From: Terriglobia bacterium | GTDB lineage: Bacteria > Acidobacteriota > Terriglobia > Bryobacterales > Bryobacteraceae | Assembly: GCA_020073615.1 (NCBI GenBank) | Contig: JAIQEX010000017.1 | Span: forward strand, 1-64,000 | DNA: 64,000 nucleotides | Direction of reading: 5' to 3' | Shown: piece by piece, positions 52,934 to 61,514 of the stretch | Layout: each line of letters starts with the position of its first letter | Position numbering within the stretch: the first letter of the stretch is position 1 | The notes under the pieces: generated by a model | The model's input: the letters and a program-made list of their open reading frames with translations, nothing else | The model's database searches: none | What the model was told of the DNA's origin: nothing | Made by a program: the position numbers and the translations under genes

Positions 52934-55036
52934 TCAAACCTTCTTGGTCAGCTTTTCGCGCTGCTCCTTGAGCACGGCGCGGCGGCTCAGCTTGATTTTG
53001 TTGCCTTCGAGCGCCAGCACTTTGACCAGAATCTGGTCGCCTTCCTTCAACTCGTCGCGCACGTCGCGGATGCGGTTCTCGGCGATCTCGCTGATGTGCA
53101 GCAGGCCGTCGGTCCCCGGGAAGATCTCGACGAAGGCGCCGAAATCCACCAGCCGCACGACTTTGCCCAGGTAGGTTTTGCCCACCTCGGCGGTGGCCGT
53201 GATATCGGTGATGATCTGGATCGCCTTGTTGGCCGAGGCTTCGTCGGCCGAAGCGACGTGCACCGTGCCGTCGTCCTCGACATCGATCTTGACGCCGGTC
53301 TGTTCGATGATCCCGCGGATGACCTTGCCTCCTGGTCCGATCACGTCGCGGATCTTGTCGGTCGGAATGTGCAGGGTGTAGATGCGCGGCGCGTATTGCG
53401 AGATGGCGCTCCGGGCAGCCGGAATGGCCTCGTACATTTTGTCCAGGATGTGCAGGCGGCCGCGGCGCGCCTGCTCCAGCGCCTCCTTCATGATGGCGAT
53501 GGTCACGGCCGGGACTTTGATGTCCATCTGGAGCCCGGTGATGCCCTGGCGCGTGCCGGCCACTTTGAAATCCATATCGCCGTAGTGGTCCTCGGCGCCG
53601 GCGATGTCGGTAAGGATGGCGTACTTGTCGCCTTCGAGCACCAGGCCCATGGCGATGCCGCCCACGTGCGCGGCCATGGGCGCGCCGGCGTCCATCAGCG
53701 CCAGCGAAGCGCCGCAGACGGTGGCCTGCGAGCTGGAGCCGTTGGATTCCAGGATGTCGCTGACCACGCGCATAGTATAGGGGAAGGTCTCCTCGGTGGG
53801 AATCAGGGCGCCGAGCGCGCGTTCGGCCAGGGCGCCGTGCCCGATTTCGCGGCGCCCGGGTCCGCGCATGAAGCCTACCTCTCCCACGCTGAAGGGCGGG
53901 AAATTGTAATGCAGCATGAAGCGCTTGGAGGCTTCGCCGGGCTCGAGCAGCTCAATGCGCTGCTCGTCTTCCTTGGTGCCCAAGGTGACCGTGACCAGCG
54001 CCTGGGTCTCGCCGCGCGTGAACAGCGCCGAACCGTGGGTGCGCGGCAGAACGCCGGTTTCGATGGTGATCTTGCGGATCTCGTCGAATGCGCGCCCATC
54101 CGGGCGGCGGTGGTGGTGCAGCATCTCGTCGCGGAAGATGCGCTCCTTGAGCGCGTCGTAGCACTTGGCAGCGGCATCGCGCTTCTCTTCGGGCTGCGCC
54201 TCGATCACCTTCTTCTTCAGGGCGTGGACCAGGGCGTAGCTCTCGATCTTCTCATGTTTCTGGGTATTGAGCGCATCGGTCAGTTCGGCGCGAATGTCGA
54301 CCGTGATGTCATCGTAGAGAGCCTGGTCGAGGGGCGCGGGAACGAACTCGCGCTTGGCCTTGCCGCAGAGTTTCACCAGCTGGCGGATGCCCGCGGCGAT
54401 CTTCCGGCAGCACTCGTGGCCGAACGCGATGGCCCCGAGAACATCCTCCTCGGAGACCTGCTGTGCGCCCGCTTCCACCATCACGATGCCTTCTTCGGTG
54501 CCGGCGACTACGATGTTCAGCTTGGATTCGCGGCCTTCCGTGTAGCTGGGGTTGGCGATGTAGCGGCCATCCTTCATGCCCACGCGGACGCCGCCCAGCA
54601 CGTACGGAAAGGGGAGGTCGGAAATAGCCAGCGCGGCGCCCGCGCCGGCGATCGCCAGCGAATTGGGATCCTGCTCGGGATCGGCCGACAGCACCATGGC
54701 GATGATCTGCGTTTCGTAGAGGAACCCTTCGGGAAACAGGGGGCGGATGGGACGATCGATCAGGCGGCTGGTGAGAACTTCTTTTTCCGAGGGACGGCCC
54801 TCGCGTTTGATAAAGCCGCCCGGAATCTTTCCGGCGGCGTAAGTGTATTCGCGATAATCCACGGTGAGCGGGAAAAAGCCGGCTCCCGGTCTGGGCTCAT
54901 TGGCCATGCAAGCGGAGACGAGAACGACCGCGTCTCCGGAACGAACGACTACGGCGCCGTTCGCCTGCCGGGCCACTTTACCCGTTTCCAGAGTGATCTT
55001 TCGGCCGTCCAGGTCGACTTCAACTGTATGAATCAT
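52934..55036 (-). CDS. pnp: polyribonucleotide nucleotidyltransferase (PNPase)
   Basis: A 700-residue phosphorolytic 3'-5' exoribonuclease. RNase PH domain 1 (VVVRSGDAVVLVSACM), an all-helical linker, RNase PH domain 2 (GETQALVTVTLG, and a D-rich catalytic site in DIAGAEDHYGDMDFKVAGT), then KH (VIGPGGKVIRGIIEQTG) and S1 (GKVVRLVDFGAFVEIFPG) domains are all in place. ATG 55036 is preferred; the TTG at 55057 is an alternative, as GGAGG is closer to it. It lies downstream of rpsO, a widespread order. Confidence 0.97.
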   Translation of the reverse strand: MIHTVEVDLDGRKITLETGKVARQANGAVVVRSGDAVVLVSACMANEPRPGAGFFPLTVDYREYTYAAGKIPGGFIKREGRPSEKEVLTSRLIDRPIRPLFPEGFLYETQIIAMVLSADPEQDPNSLAIAGAGAALAISDLPFPYVLGGVRVGMKDGRYIANPSYTEGRESKLNIVVAGTEEGIVMVEAGAQQVSEEDVLGAIAFGHECCRKIAAGIRQLVKLCGKAKREFVPAPLDQALYDDITVDIRAELTDALNTQKHEKIESYALVHALKKKVIEAQPEEKRDAAAKCYDALKERIFRDEMLHHHRRPDGRAFDEIRKITIETGVLPRTHGSALFTRGETQALVTVTLGTKEDEQRIELLEPGEASKRFMLHYNFPPFSVGEVGFMRGPGRREIGHGALAERALGALIPTEETFPYTMRVVSDILESNGSSSQATVCGASLALMDAGAPMAAHVGGIAMGLVLEGDKYAILTDIAGAEDHYGDMDFKVAGTRQGITGLQMDIKVPAVTIAIMKEALEQARRGRLHILDKMYEAIPAARSAISQYAPRIYTLHIPTDKIRDVIGPGGKVIRGIIEQTGVKIDVEDDGTVHVASADEASANKAIQIITDITATAEVGKTYLGKVVRLVDFGAFVEIFPGTDGLLHISEIAENRIRDVRDELKEGDQILVKVLALEGNKIKLSRRAVLKEQREKLTKKV

Positions 55037-55104
55037 ATTTTCTTTCTTAACCTCCAACTTCGACCGGAAACGGGCTCAACGGGCCCCCCGGCCAGTCACA
55101 TTCT

Positions 55105-55125
55105 GGCGCCCGCCAGGCGGGAGCC
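55105..55125. promoter_or_regulatory. hairpin in the rpsO-pnp gap
   Basis: CCCGCC-A-GGCGGG with an outer GGC/GCC extension lies between rpsO and pnp. In E. coli a hairpin at this place is cut by RNase III and controls pnp. A role here is inferred from position only. Confidence 0.4.
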
Positions 55126-55222
55126 GCTGGAGACTGGAGTTGACAGGATGAGTAGCACGAACCGGCGGAATTCGAAAGCACCCGGCACTGCGGGGAATCG
55201 ACGGCTGCTTCCGGCGAACGGA

Positions 55223-55492
55223 CTAGCGGCGAATGCCAAGCCGTAGCAGAACCGTTTTGTAGCGCTCTGGGTCCGTATCGCGCAGGTACGTCAGAAGCCG
55301 GCGGCGCTTGGCAACCAGGGTCAACAGCCCCTTGCGGGAGCCGTGATCCTTCTTGTGCGCCTGGAAATGCCCCTGCAGCAGCGACAGCCGCTGGCTCAAC
55401 AGGGCAATCTGTACTTCTGGCGACCCGGTGTCGGTTTTGTGGCGCTGATTGGTGGAAAGTACCTGCCGTTTTACTTCAATCGCCAGTGCCAT
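55223..55492 (-). CDS. rpsO: 30S ribosomal protein S15
   Basis: This 89-residue protein has the S15 length and motifs: TDTGSPEVQIALLSQRLSLL, then HKKDHGSRKGLLTLVAKRRR and a closing YLRDTDPERYKTVLLRLGIR. It binds 16S rRNA in the platform. AAGGAG lies before the ATG with wide spacing. pnp follows on the same strand. Confidence 0.97.
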   Translation of the reverse strand: MALAIEVKRQVLSTNQRHKTDTGSPEVQIALLSQRLSLLQGHFQAHKKDHGSRKGLLTLVAKRRRLLTYLRDTDPERYKTVLLRLGIRR

Positions 55493-55599
55493 TCTTGGGG
55501 TAATGCTCCTTGTCTTCTCTTAATCTCGTTTGGGTATGTCAACCAGAATACCATAGTGGGCGGCGGCGCAAGGCTCTGTGCGCGCATGGCACCTTGCCG

Positions 55600-57969
55600 C
55601 TACTCGACGCGCAGGGCCGCGATGGGATCGGCGTGCGCGGCGCGGCGGGCGGGAACGAGAGCCGCCGCGAGGGCCAACAGGACGACCGCCGCACAGGCGC
55701 CGGTGAGGACCAGGTAATCGCGCGCCTGGACGCCATAGAGGAGGTTGCCCAGCAGGCGCGCGCCGGCGAGCGAGAGCAGAACGCCCAGCACCACGCCGGC
55801 GGCCGCGAGGCGCAACGCTTCGCGCATCACCTGCCGCCCGAGCAGCGCAGGGGTGGCTCCCAAGGCGACGCGGACGCCGAATTCGCGGGTGCGCCGGCTC
55901 ACGGCATAGAGCATCACGCCGAAGAGCCCCGCCGCGGCCAGCACCACGCTCAATAAAGCCATCCCGCCGCTGACACTGGCGGCCACTTCTTCGGTTTCCC
56001 GGCTGGCGCGCAGGTGCTGTGCCAGGGTGAGGAAGTCCGTCGCCGTGAAGGCCGCGGCGGCGGTGCGAAGGCGATCCCTTGCCAGCGGGGCGACCCGGCC
56101 CGGGTCCCGCGCGGTTTCCACCAACAGCGTCAGGTCGGCCGACGGGCGCTGCGCATAAGGAAAATAGACGAACGGCTCGATGGCTTCCTTGAGGTTTTTG
56201 GACGGGCCGTCTTCCACGATGCCCACTACCTGCCGGTCTTGGCCATCGAGGCGCACCCACGACCCCAGGGCATCGCCGCGGGGAAAGAACTGGCGAGTGA
56301 ACGCCTCGCTGAGCATGGCGACCGGCGCAGCGTCGGGGCCGTCGCCATCGGAAAAGGGCCGCCCCGCGAGGATGCGCGCGCCGGTGGCCGCGAAGTAGTT
56401 GGCGCTTACCTGGTTGAAGCGAAATGTCGCCTTGGGCTCGCCGGGGCGTTCGTAGGCCGTGCGTGCGCCGACGCCCGATCCCCAGAGCATCACGCGCCGC
56501 GCATAGGCCACGCGCACCACACCGGGGATGGCGCCCAACTCGGCGGCCAGGCGCTGGGCGCGGGCCGCCAGTGCGCCATCGGCCGTCCAGCCGCCGGCCA
56601 CGATCAGCACGCGCCGGTCCGGATCCATCGCCGGACGGATGGCCGCCACGTTTCCGAGGGTGCGCCACAACAGGCCGGTAGCATCGGCCACCACCGTAAT
56701 CAGGCACATCTGCAACACCACCAGGGCGGCTAGCCAGCGGGAAGCCGAGGGCGCGGCCACCGCCTGCAGCGCCGGCACCACGCCGGACCGCCACACATCG
56801 CGCAGCGGAATGAGCGTGCCTATGGCGGCGACCAGCAGCATGGCGGCGGCGCTGAAGGCGAACACGCGGCCATCGAGCCGGATGAAATACTCGGTGTAGC
56901 GCCGGCCGGAATAGAGCACGGCCGGAGCCAGGTCGACCAGCCAGGCGGCCAGCAGCAGCCCCAGGGCCGTCGCCATCCCCGACAACAGCAGGCTCTCGGT
57001 GAGATGCTGGCGCAGCAAACCCCAGCGTCCCGCGCCCAGCGCCAGGCGTATGCCGGTCTCGCGCCGCCGCAACTGGTTTTCCACCAGCCGCAGGTTGGCG
57101 AAATTGGCCGCCGCAATGGCCAAGACGAGGGCCACAATCCAGGGAAAAACATCGCCCGGCGTGGTCTCGGGAGTGCTCTCCGGCCGGGTGAACGACAAGA
57201 CGAACGCCGTGCGGCCCGCCTCCGGCGCCACACCCGCCGCCTCGCGGCGCCGCAGCACCTGGTCCATATCGCGGCGCGCAGCCTCCAGGCCAACACCGGG
57301 TTTCAGGCGCAGCAGCGGTTCGAATTCGGTGTCCTTGGGATTGGTGGGCGAAGCCATGCGCAGGGAACCAAACACGGTCTGATGCGGGACGAAGAGATCC
57401 ACGGCCACGCCGCGCAGGGTTCCCGAAAAACCGGGCGGCAGCACGCCGATGATAGTCAGCGCGGCACGCCCTACCTGGACGGTACGCCCGCAGATTTTCA
57501 AGTCACCGCCGAATGCGGTTTTCCAGTAGCGGTCGGTCACCACCAACTGCCCGTCCGCTCCGCCGCCCCCGTGGAACACCTGTCCCAGCGCGGCCGCGAC
57601 GCCGATCACGTCGAAATAGTTGTCGGAGACGCCGGCGGTAATGGGAAAATCCAGCCGGTCTTCGAGCCGGACGGGCGGCCCCTGGCGGTCCTGGACAGCG
57701 ATACCAGCCAGCGTCACCGTCTCCCGCTGGATAGACTCGAATTCCTGCCAGCTGATTTCCGCGAATCGTCCTTCGCGGTCGCGCACCATGGCATAGGCCA
57801 ACCGGTCCGGCTGCTTCACCGGGAGGGCCCGCCAGTAGTAGGCATCCACCACGCTGAACGCCGCGGTGCTGAATCCGATGGCCAGGGCGAGCGATAGCAC
57901 CGCGAGCACCGCGGCGCCCGGCCGGCGAACGAACTTCCGCCAAGCCAGTGTCCAATCGCGCAGAAACAT
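55600..57969 (-). CDS. ADOP-type MacB/FtsX ABC permease
   Basis: The 789-residue permease has two FtsX-like units, each a periplasmic MacB_PCD domain plus three helices after a first one. Clear segments are AVLAVLSLALAIGFSTAAFS at the start, IVALVLAIAAANFANLRL, and ALLSVVLAAAGLFGVMLYAV with RRTREFGVRVALGA near the end. ADOP proteins are acidobacterial duplicated orphan permeases with no ATPase gene beside them; efflux substrates are unknown. ATG 57969 is chosen because the family starts with a short cytoplasmic lead; the frame could begin at 58077. It reads intact, unlike the copy at 43.7 kb. Confidence 0.85.
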   Translation of the reverse strand: MFLRDWTLAWRKFVRRPGAAVLAVLSLALAIGFSTAAFSVVDAYYWRALPVKQPDRLAYAMVRDREGRFAEISWQEFESIQRETVTLAGIAVQDRQGPPVRLEDRLDFPITAGVSDNYFDVIGVAAALGQVFHGGGGADGQLVVTDRYWKTAFGGDLKICGRTVQVGRAALTIIGVLPPGFSGTLRGVAVDLFVPHQTVFGSLRMASPTNPKDTEFEPLLRLKPGVGLEAARRDMDQVLRRREAAGVAPEAGRTAFVLSFTRPESTPETTPGDVFPWIVALVLAIAAANFANLRLVENQLRRRETGIRLALGAGRWGLLRQHLTESLLLSGMATALGLLLAAWLVDLAPAVLYSGRRYTEYFIRLDGRVFAFSAAAMLLVAAIGTLIPLRDVWRSGVVPALQAVAAPSASRWLAALVVLQMCLITVVADATGLLWRTLGNVAAIRPAMDPDRRVLIVAGGWTADGALAARAQRLAAELGAIPGVVRVAYARRVMLWGSGVGARTAYERPGEPKATFRFNQVSANYFAATGARILAGRPFSDGDGPDAAPVAMLSEAFTRQFFPRGDALGSWVRLDGQDRQVVGIVEDGPSKNLKEAIEPFVYFPYAQRPSADLTLLVETARDPGRVAPLARDRLRTAAAAFTATDFLTLAQHLRASRETEEVAASVSGGMALLSVVLAAAGLFGVMLYAVSRRTREFGVRVALGATPALLGRQVMREALRLAAAGVVLGVLLSLAGARLLGNLLYGVQARDYLVLTGACAAVVLLALAAALVPARRAAHADPIAALRVE

Positions 57970-58102
57970 ATCCCGGTGGGACAGCACGCGCCATGCCGCC
58001 CGCAAAGCGCGTGTTTTCGGGCGCCATTCCGGATGCGGGTGTCCGCTGGTGAGACGGGCTGTCCGGAGCCGCGACACCCGGTGCGGCGCGCGAGCGAAAT
58101 GC

Positions 58103-58390
58103 TTAGAGAGGCAGGGGCGGTGGTTGCGTCATCAAGCCGACCCGGTCGATGCCCGCACCCTTGGCGATGTCGATCACCTCGGCGATCTGCCGAAAATAGA
58201 GGTCCTTCCCCCCGCAAACGAAGATCACGTTATTGCCGCGCGTTTCGACGATACGGGCCAACCGTTCGTGGAGCCTCGCCACGTCAATCTGCTCGGCGTT
58301 GAGTTGGACGGTTCCGTCGCCCCGTACGGTGATGACGATGTCCTGTGGGTTCGCCGCCGGGCGCTCATCCGGTGGGGGCGATTGCGGCAC
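58103..58390 (-). CDS. ExbD/TolR-like domain without membrane anchor
   Basis: At 95 residues, the middle (IVITVRGDGTVQLNAEQIDV, then VIFVCGGKDLYFRQIAEVID and GAGIDRVGLMT) matches the periplasmic domain of ExbD/TolR. The N-terminal helix with the conserved Asp (INVTPLVDV-like) is absent. The frame is open upstream past 58440, but only Pro-rich text is there. It follows the ABC exporter gene on the same strand. It may be truncated and not functional in a TonB-type motor. Confidence 0.6.
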   Translation of the reverse strand: MPQSPPPDERPAANPQDIVITVRGDGTVQLNAEQIDVARLHERLARIVETRGNNVIFVCGGKDLYFRQIAEVIDIAKGAGIDRVGLMTQPPPLPL

Positions 58391-58442
58391 CAGGGCGCCC
58401 AGTCCCCTGGGTGCAAGCGGCGAAGAAATACGCTCCTCGTTC

Positions 58443-60260
58443 CTACCCCGCCCGCACCTCCTGGTCCTTGTACTGCAACTGGTAAAGCTTCCAGTAAATG
58501 CCGCGGCCGGCCAGCAACTCCTGGTGCGTGCCCGATTCCCGCAGCCGGCCCTTGTGCATCACCAGGATGCGGTCGGCGCGCTGGATCGTCGAGAGCCGGT
58601 GCGCGATGACGATCGAAGTCCGCCCTTCCACCATGCGGGCCAGCGCTTCCCGCACGCGGAACTCGGTTTCCGTATCGACGCTCGAGGTGGCTTCATCCAG
58701 GATCAGGTACCGCGGATTGTGCGCCAGGGCGCGCGCGAAGCCGATCAACTGCTTCTGGCCCGTGGAAAGGCCGCTGCCGCGCTCGCGAATGGGATGCGAG
58801 AAGCCCTCCGGCAGGCTGCGGATGAAATCGAGAAGATTCACCTGCTCGGCCGCGCCTTCCACTTCCTCCCGCCGAATGGTCTCGGTGCCCAGCCGGATAT
58901 TGTCCTCCAGCGTTCCAGTGAACAGATACGGGTCCTGCAACACCACGCCGAACTGGCGCCGCAGATCGAGCGGATCGAACTCCCGCAGATCAACGCCGCC
59001 CAGCCGGATGGCGCCCTGTTGGACGTCGTAAAAGCGCAGCAGCAAGCTGACGAGCGTGGTCTTCCCCGCGCCCGTATGGCCCACGACGGCAATGGTTTCC
59101 CCCGGCGCGATGGTGAAGCTGACGTCCTGGAGAACCCAGTCCTCGCCCTGATACGCGAACCAGACGTGGTCGAACTCGATGGGCGCGCCGGCGCGGGGAA
59201 CGGGGCGCGGCGCGGCGGGTGGCAGCACGGTGGCTTGGGTATCCAGCAGCTTGAAGATGCGTTCCGCCGAGGCCATGGCCGATTGCAGGATGCTGTACTT
59301 CTCGCTCAGGTCCTGGATGGGCCGGAAGAAGCGCTGGCCGTATTGCAGAAAAGCCACCACTACCCCGAGCGTCAGCCGGCCGCTCTCGATGCGAAACCCG
59401 CCGTACGTCAGAATGCCCGCCAGCGCCAGCATGGAAATGAACTCCACCACGGGGTAAAACCAGCCGTAGGCGGTGATGGCGTCCTTGAACGCGTCCATGT
59501 GCTCGCGGTTGACCAGCTCGAACTCTTGCGCGCTGCGCCGCTCGCGATTGAACAGTTGCAGCACTACGATGCCGGTCACATGCTCCTGCAGGTAGGAGTT
59601 GATCTTGGCGATGGCGATGCGGATCCGCCGGTAACTCTGCGTCACGCTGCGGCGGAAAACCACCGTCACCACGATGACGAACGGCATGGCCGCCAGCATG
59701 ATGCCGGTCAGCAACGGGCTGAGGCGGAACATGAACGCCACGATGAGTGCCAGCACCAGCAGATCGCCCAGGATGGTCACCAGTCCCGAGGCGAACAGGT
59801 CGTTGAGCACATCCACGTCGGTAGTGACGCGCGTCACCAGGCGGCCCACGGGGTTGCGGTCGTAGAACGCCAGGTCCAGCCGTTGCAGGTGTTCCATGAG
59901 CTGCTTGCGCAGGTCGAACATGGCCAGTTGCCCGGTGTATTGCATCAGGTACATTTCGCCGAATTCGGAAAGGAATGACCCGGCCAGCACTGCCAGGTAA
60001 AGCAGGGCGATGGCGGAGAGGCCGGTCCAGGGGTCGGCCGGAAGCAGGGGATCGAAAAACGAGCGGGCCGGATGCCCGCCCGGCCGGACATAGCGGTCGA
60101 TGGCGATTTTGGTGAGCAGCGGCCCGAGCACCTGCAGGACCGATTGCGCCAGCAGGAATACCAGCGAGAGGGCCACCATCCCGCGGTACGGGCGCATATA
60201 CCCCACCAGGCGGCGCATCAGGCGGGAATCATAGGCCCGGCCCAGGATCTCTTCTTCCAC
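58443..60260 (-). CDS. ABC exporter, fused permease-ATPase (MsbA-like)
   Basis: The 605-residue half transporter has six N-terminal helices and an ATPase domain with Walker A GHTGAGKTT, signature LSTGQ and Walker B LILDEATSSVD, then the His switch VIAHRLST. It would act as a homodimer to export a lipid, peptide or drug. The start is GTG 60260 with GGAAA upstream. An ExbD-like gene follows. Nothing nearby names the substrate. Confidence 0.92.
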   Translation of the reverse strand: MEEEILGRAYDSRLMRRLVGYMRPYRGMVALSLVFLLAQSVLQVLGPLLTKIAIDRYVRPGGHPARSFFDPLLPADPWTGLSAIALLYLAVLAGSFLSEFGEMYLMQYTGQLAMFDLRKQLMEHLQRLDLAFYDRNPVGRLVTRVTTDVDVLNDLFASGLVTILGDLLVLALIVAFMFRLSPLLTGIMLAAMPFVIVVTVVFRRSVTQSYRRIRIAIAKINSYLQEHVTGIVVLQLFNRERRSAQEFELVNREHMDAFKDAITAYGWFYPVVEFISMLALAGILTYGGFRIESGRLTLGVVVAFLQYGQRFFRPIQDLSEKYSILQSAMASAERIFKLLDTQATVLPPAAPRPVPRAGAPIEFDHVWFAYQGEDWVLQDVSFTIAPGETIAVVGHTGAGKTTLVSLLLRFYDVQQGAIRLGGVDLREFDPLDLRRQFGVVLQDPYLFTGTLEDNIRLGTETIRREEVEGAAEQVNLLDFIRSLPEGFSHPIRERGSGLSTGQKQLIGFARALAHNPRYLILDEATSSVDTETEFRVREALARMVEGRTSIVIAHRLSTIQRADRILVMHKGRLRESGTHQELLAGRGIYWKLYQLQYKDQEVRAG

Positions 60261-60356
60261 GATTTCCAGTCTAGCGTGGCGGCCGGGTCAGTCGATCTGC
60301 TCCGGCCGGAGGCAATGTAGCAGTGTTCCAGCGCGGCAAATGGTAGGATGAGGCAT

Positions 60357-60566
60357 ATGCAACTCACGATCCGGTTGTTGCGCGAAACGGATGGCCGCTG
60401 GATTGCCGACATTTCCGAACTGCCGGGCGTGACCGTGTACGGCGCGACCTCAGAAGAAGCCACCCTAAAGGCCAAGGCCCTTGCGCTCCGTGTGATAGCC
60501 GAAGAAATCGAGCACGGGGAGATGCCGCCCGGAGCCGACACGTTGCGGTTTTCTGTAGCCGCATGA
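60357..60566 (+). CDS. hicB: HicB-type antitoxin
   Basis: A 69-residue HicB-like protein with a partial RNase H fold: IRLLRETDGRWIADISELPG, then GATSEEATLKAKALALRVIA. ATG 60357 fits the family start, though ATG 60348 is equally in frame. The TGA overlaps the hicA ATG (ATGA). HicB neutralises HicA. This short form lacks the extra DNA-binding domain of longer HicB. Confidence 0.75.
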   Translation: MQLTIRLLRETDGRWIADISELPGVTVYGATSEEATLKAKALALRVIAEEIEHGEMPPGADTLRFSVAA

Positions 60567-60775
60567 GCGGGTGGCCAGCGACCAAGGCGCGGCGCGTGCT
60601 TGCGGCGCTACAACGGATCGGATGGCGTATCGTCCGCACGTCCGGCTCCCATCGAACACTGCGCCGTGAGGGTTGGCCCCAGTATCGTTTCGCCTACCAC
60701 GACAAGGAAGAATTGGGACCGGTCATGCTTGCCGAGATTGCAAAGCATACGGGCCTGCGCACTGAAGACTTATAG
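60563..60775 (+). CDS. hicA: HicA-type toxin, intact
   Basis: The 70-residue dsRBD-like mRNA interferase reads LAALQRIGWRIVRTSGSHRT with the catalytic His in GSHRT, then a strand with FAYHDKEELGPVMLAEIA. It is coupled to the upstream antitoxin. No lesion is seen, in contrast to the second hicA copy 0.5 kb away. Confidence 0.8.
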   Translation: MSGWPATKARRVLAALQRIGWRIVRTSGSHRTLRREGWPQYRFAYHDKEELGPVMLAEIAKHTGLRTEDL

Positions 60776-60819
60776 CTGCTCAACTGCACGACGCCACGGT
60801 GCGCACGGCTGTGTTCCCT

Positions 60820-60951
60820 GGTGTTGGACTCGGATTGTTGATGGAGTTTTTTGACTCCGGGCATCTTGCGTCCGGCCTTGGCGACCTTGATGCCGTCGCC
60901 AGCGAGGACGGGCCTGCCGTTGACGCGTAGGATGCCGGGGTTCTTGGGTAA
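60820..60951 (-). pseudogene. scrap of a transposase gene
   Basis: The minus strand reads NGRPVLAGDGIKVAKAGRKM and then PGVKKLHQQSESNT, a pattern of the first catalytic Asp region of IS4-like/DDE transposases. The frame breaks off on both sides. It sits between the two hic loci and marks an old insertion. The transposase at 32.2 kb is only distantly similar in this region. Confidence 0.6.
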
Positions 60952-61039
60952 GGACTCTAGCGGCCGTGGCGGCCGGGACGGACCGGGTCGGGCCGACACG
61001 GACTGGCCGCGGCGCCCGGTTGTTGATAAGATCCAAGAT

Positions 61040-61246
61040 GTGAAACTTCTCGTGACGCTGGAACACGATGAAACCGGCATGCTTGTAGCCGAGTGCCCGG
61101 CGATTCCCGGCTGCGTCTCCCAGGGGAGGACGGAAGCCGAGGCTCTCGACAATATCCGCGAAGCGATCGCGGGTTGCCTGGCGACACGGGCGGCTCACGG
61201 GATGCCGCCGGCCATTGAAGTCCGCGAAGTTGAGGTCCCTGCCTGA
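61040..61246 (+). CDS. second HicB-like antitoxin
   Basis: At 68 residues, it starts at GTG 61040 with KLLVTLEHDETGMLVAECPA, then IPGCVSQGRTEAEALDNIRE. This is the canonical HicB start. No clear ribosome site is visible; the frame is open upstream but without family text. One base separates its stop from the ATG of the broken hicA that follows. Confidence 0.75.
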   Translation: MKLLVTLEHDETGMLVAECPAIPGCVSQGRTEAEALDNIREAIAGCLATRAAHGMPPAIEVREVEVPA

Positions 61247-61247
61247 G

Positions 61248-61465
61248 ATGGCATCTCTGCCCTCCGTTTCGGGGGAGCGGGCTGTGAGAACTTTCCAGAG
61301 GGCAGGCTGGGTCAAAGACCGCCAGCAAGTCACGTAATTCTGATCAAGCCAGGACATCCAGCCAGCCTTTCGGTACCGCTGCATCGTGAACTGGCCCCAG
61401 GCACGCTGTGCGCCCTGATCCGCGCGTCGGGGATGTCCGTGAACCAGTTCGTCGATCTGCTCTGA
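61248..61465 (+). pseudogene. HicA-type toxin gene with a frameshift
   Basis: ATG 61248 opens MASLPSVSGERAVRTFQRAG, then WVKDRQQ and a TAA soon after (61335). The rest of HicA, SHVILIKPGHPASLSVPLHR followed by ELAPGTLCALIRASGM and VDLL, is in the next frame from 61328 to the TGA at 61463-61465. The catalytic His belongs to the GSH motif right at the break, so the Gly and frame are lost together. Four bases appear deleted in CAAGTCAC. Confidence 0.8.
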
Positions 61466-61514
61466 TTTGCGCCACGCGGGCCCCCGGCTTTGCCCCCTGT
61501 CGGGTTGCTATCAT

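Noticed and set aside
54000-55057. TTG 55057 as the sure start of pnp.
   Set aside because: ATG 55036 with MIHTVEVDLDGR fits the family start better, though the GGAGG spacing is long; left as an alternative.
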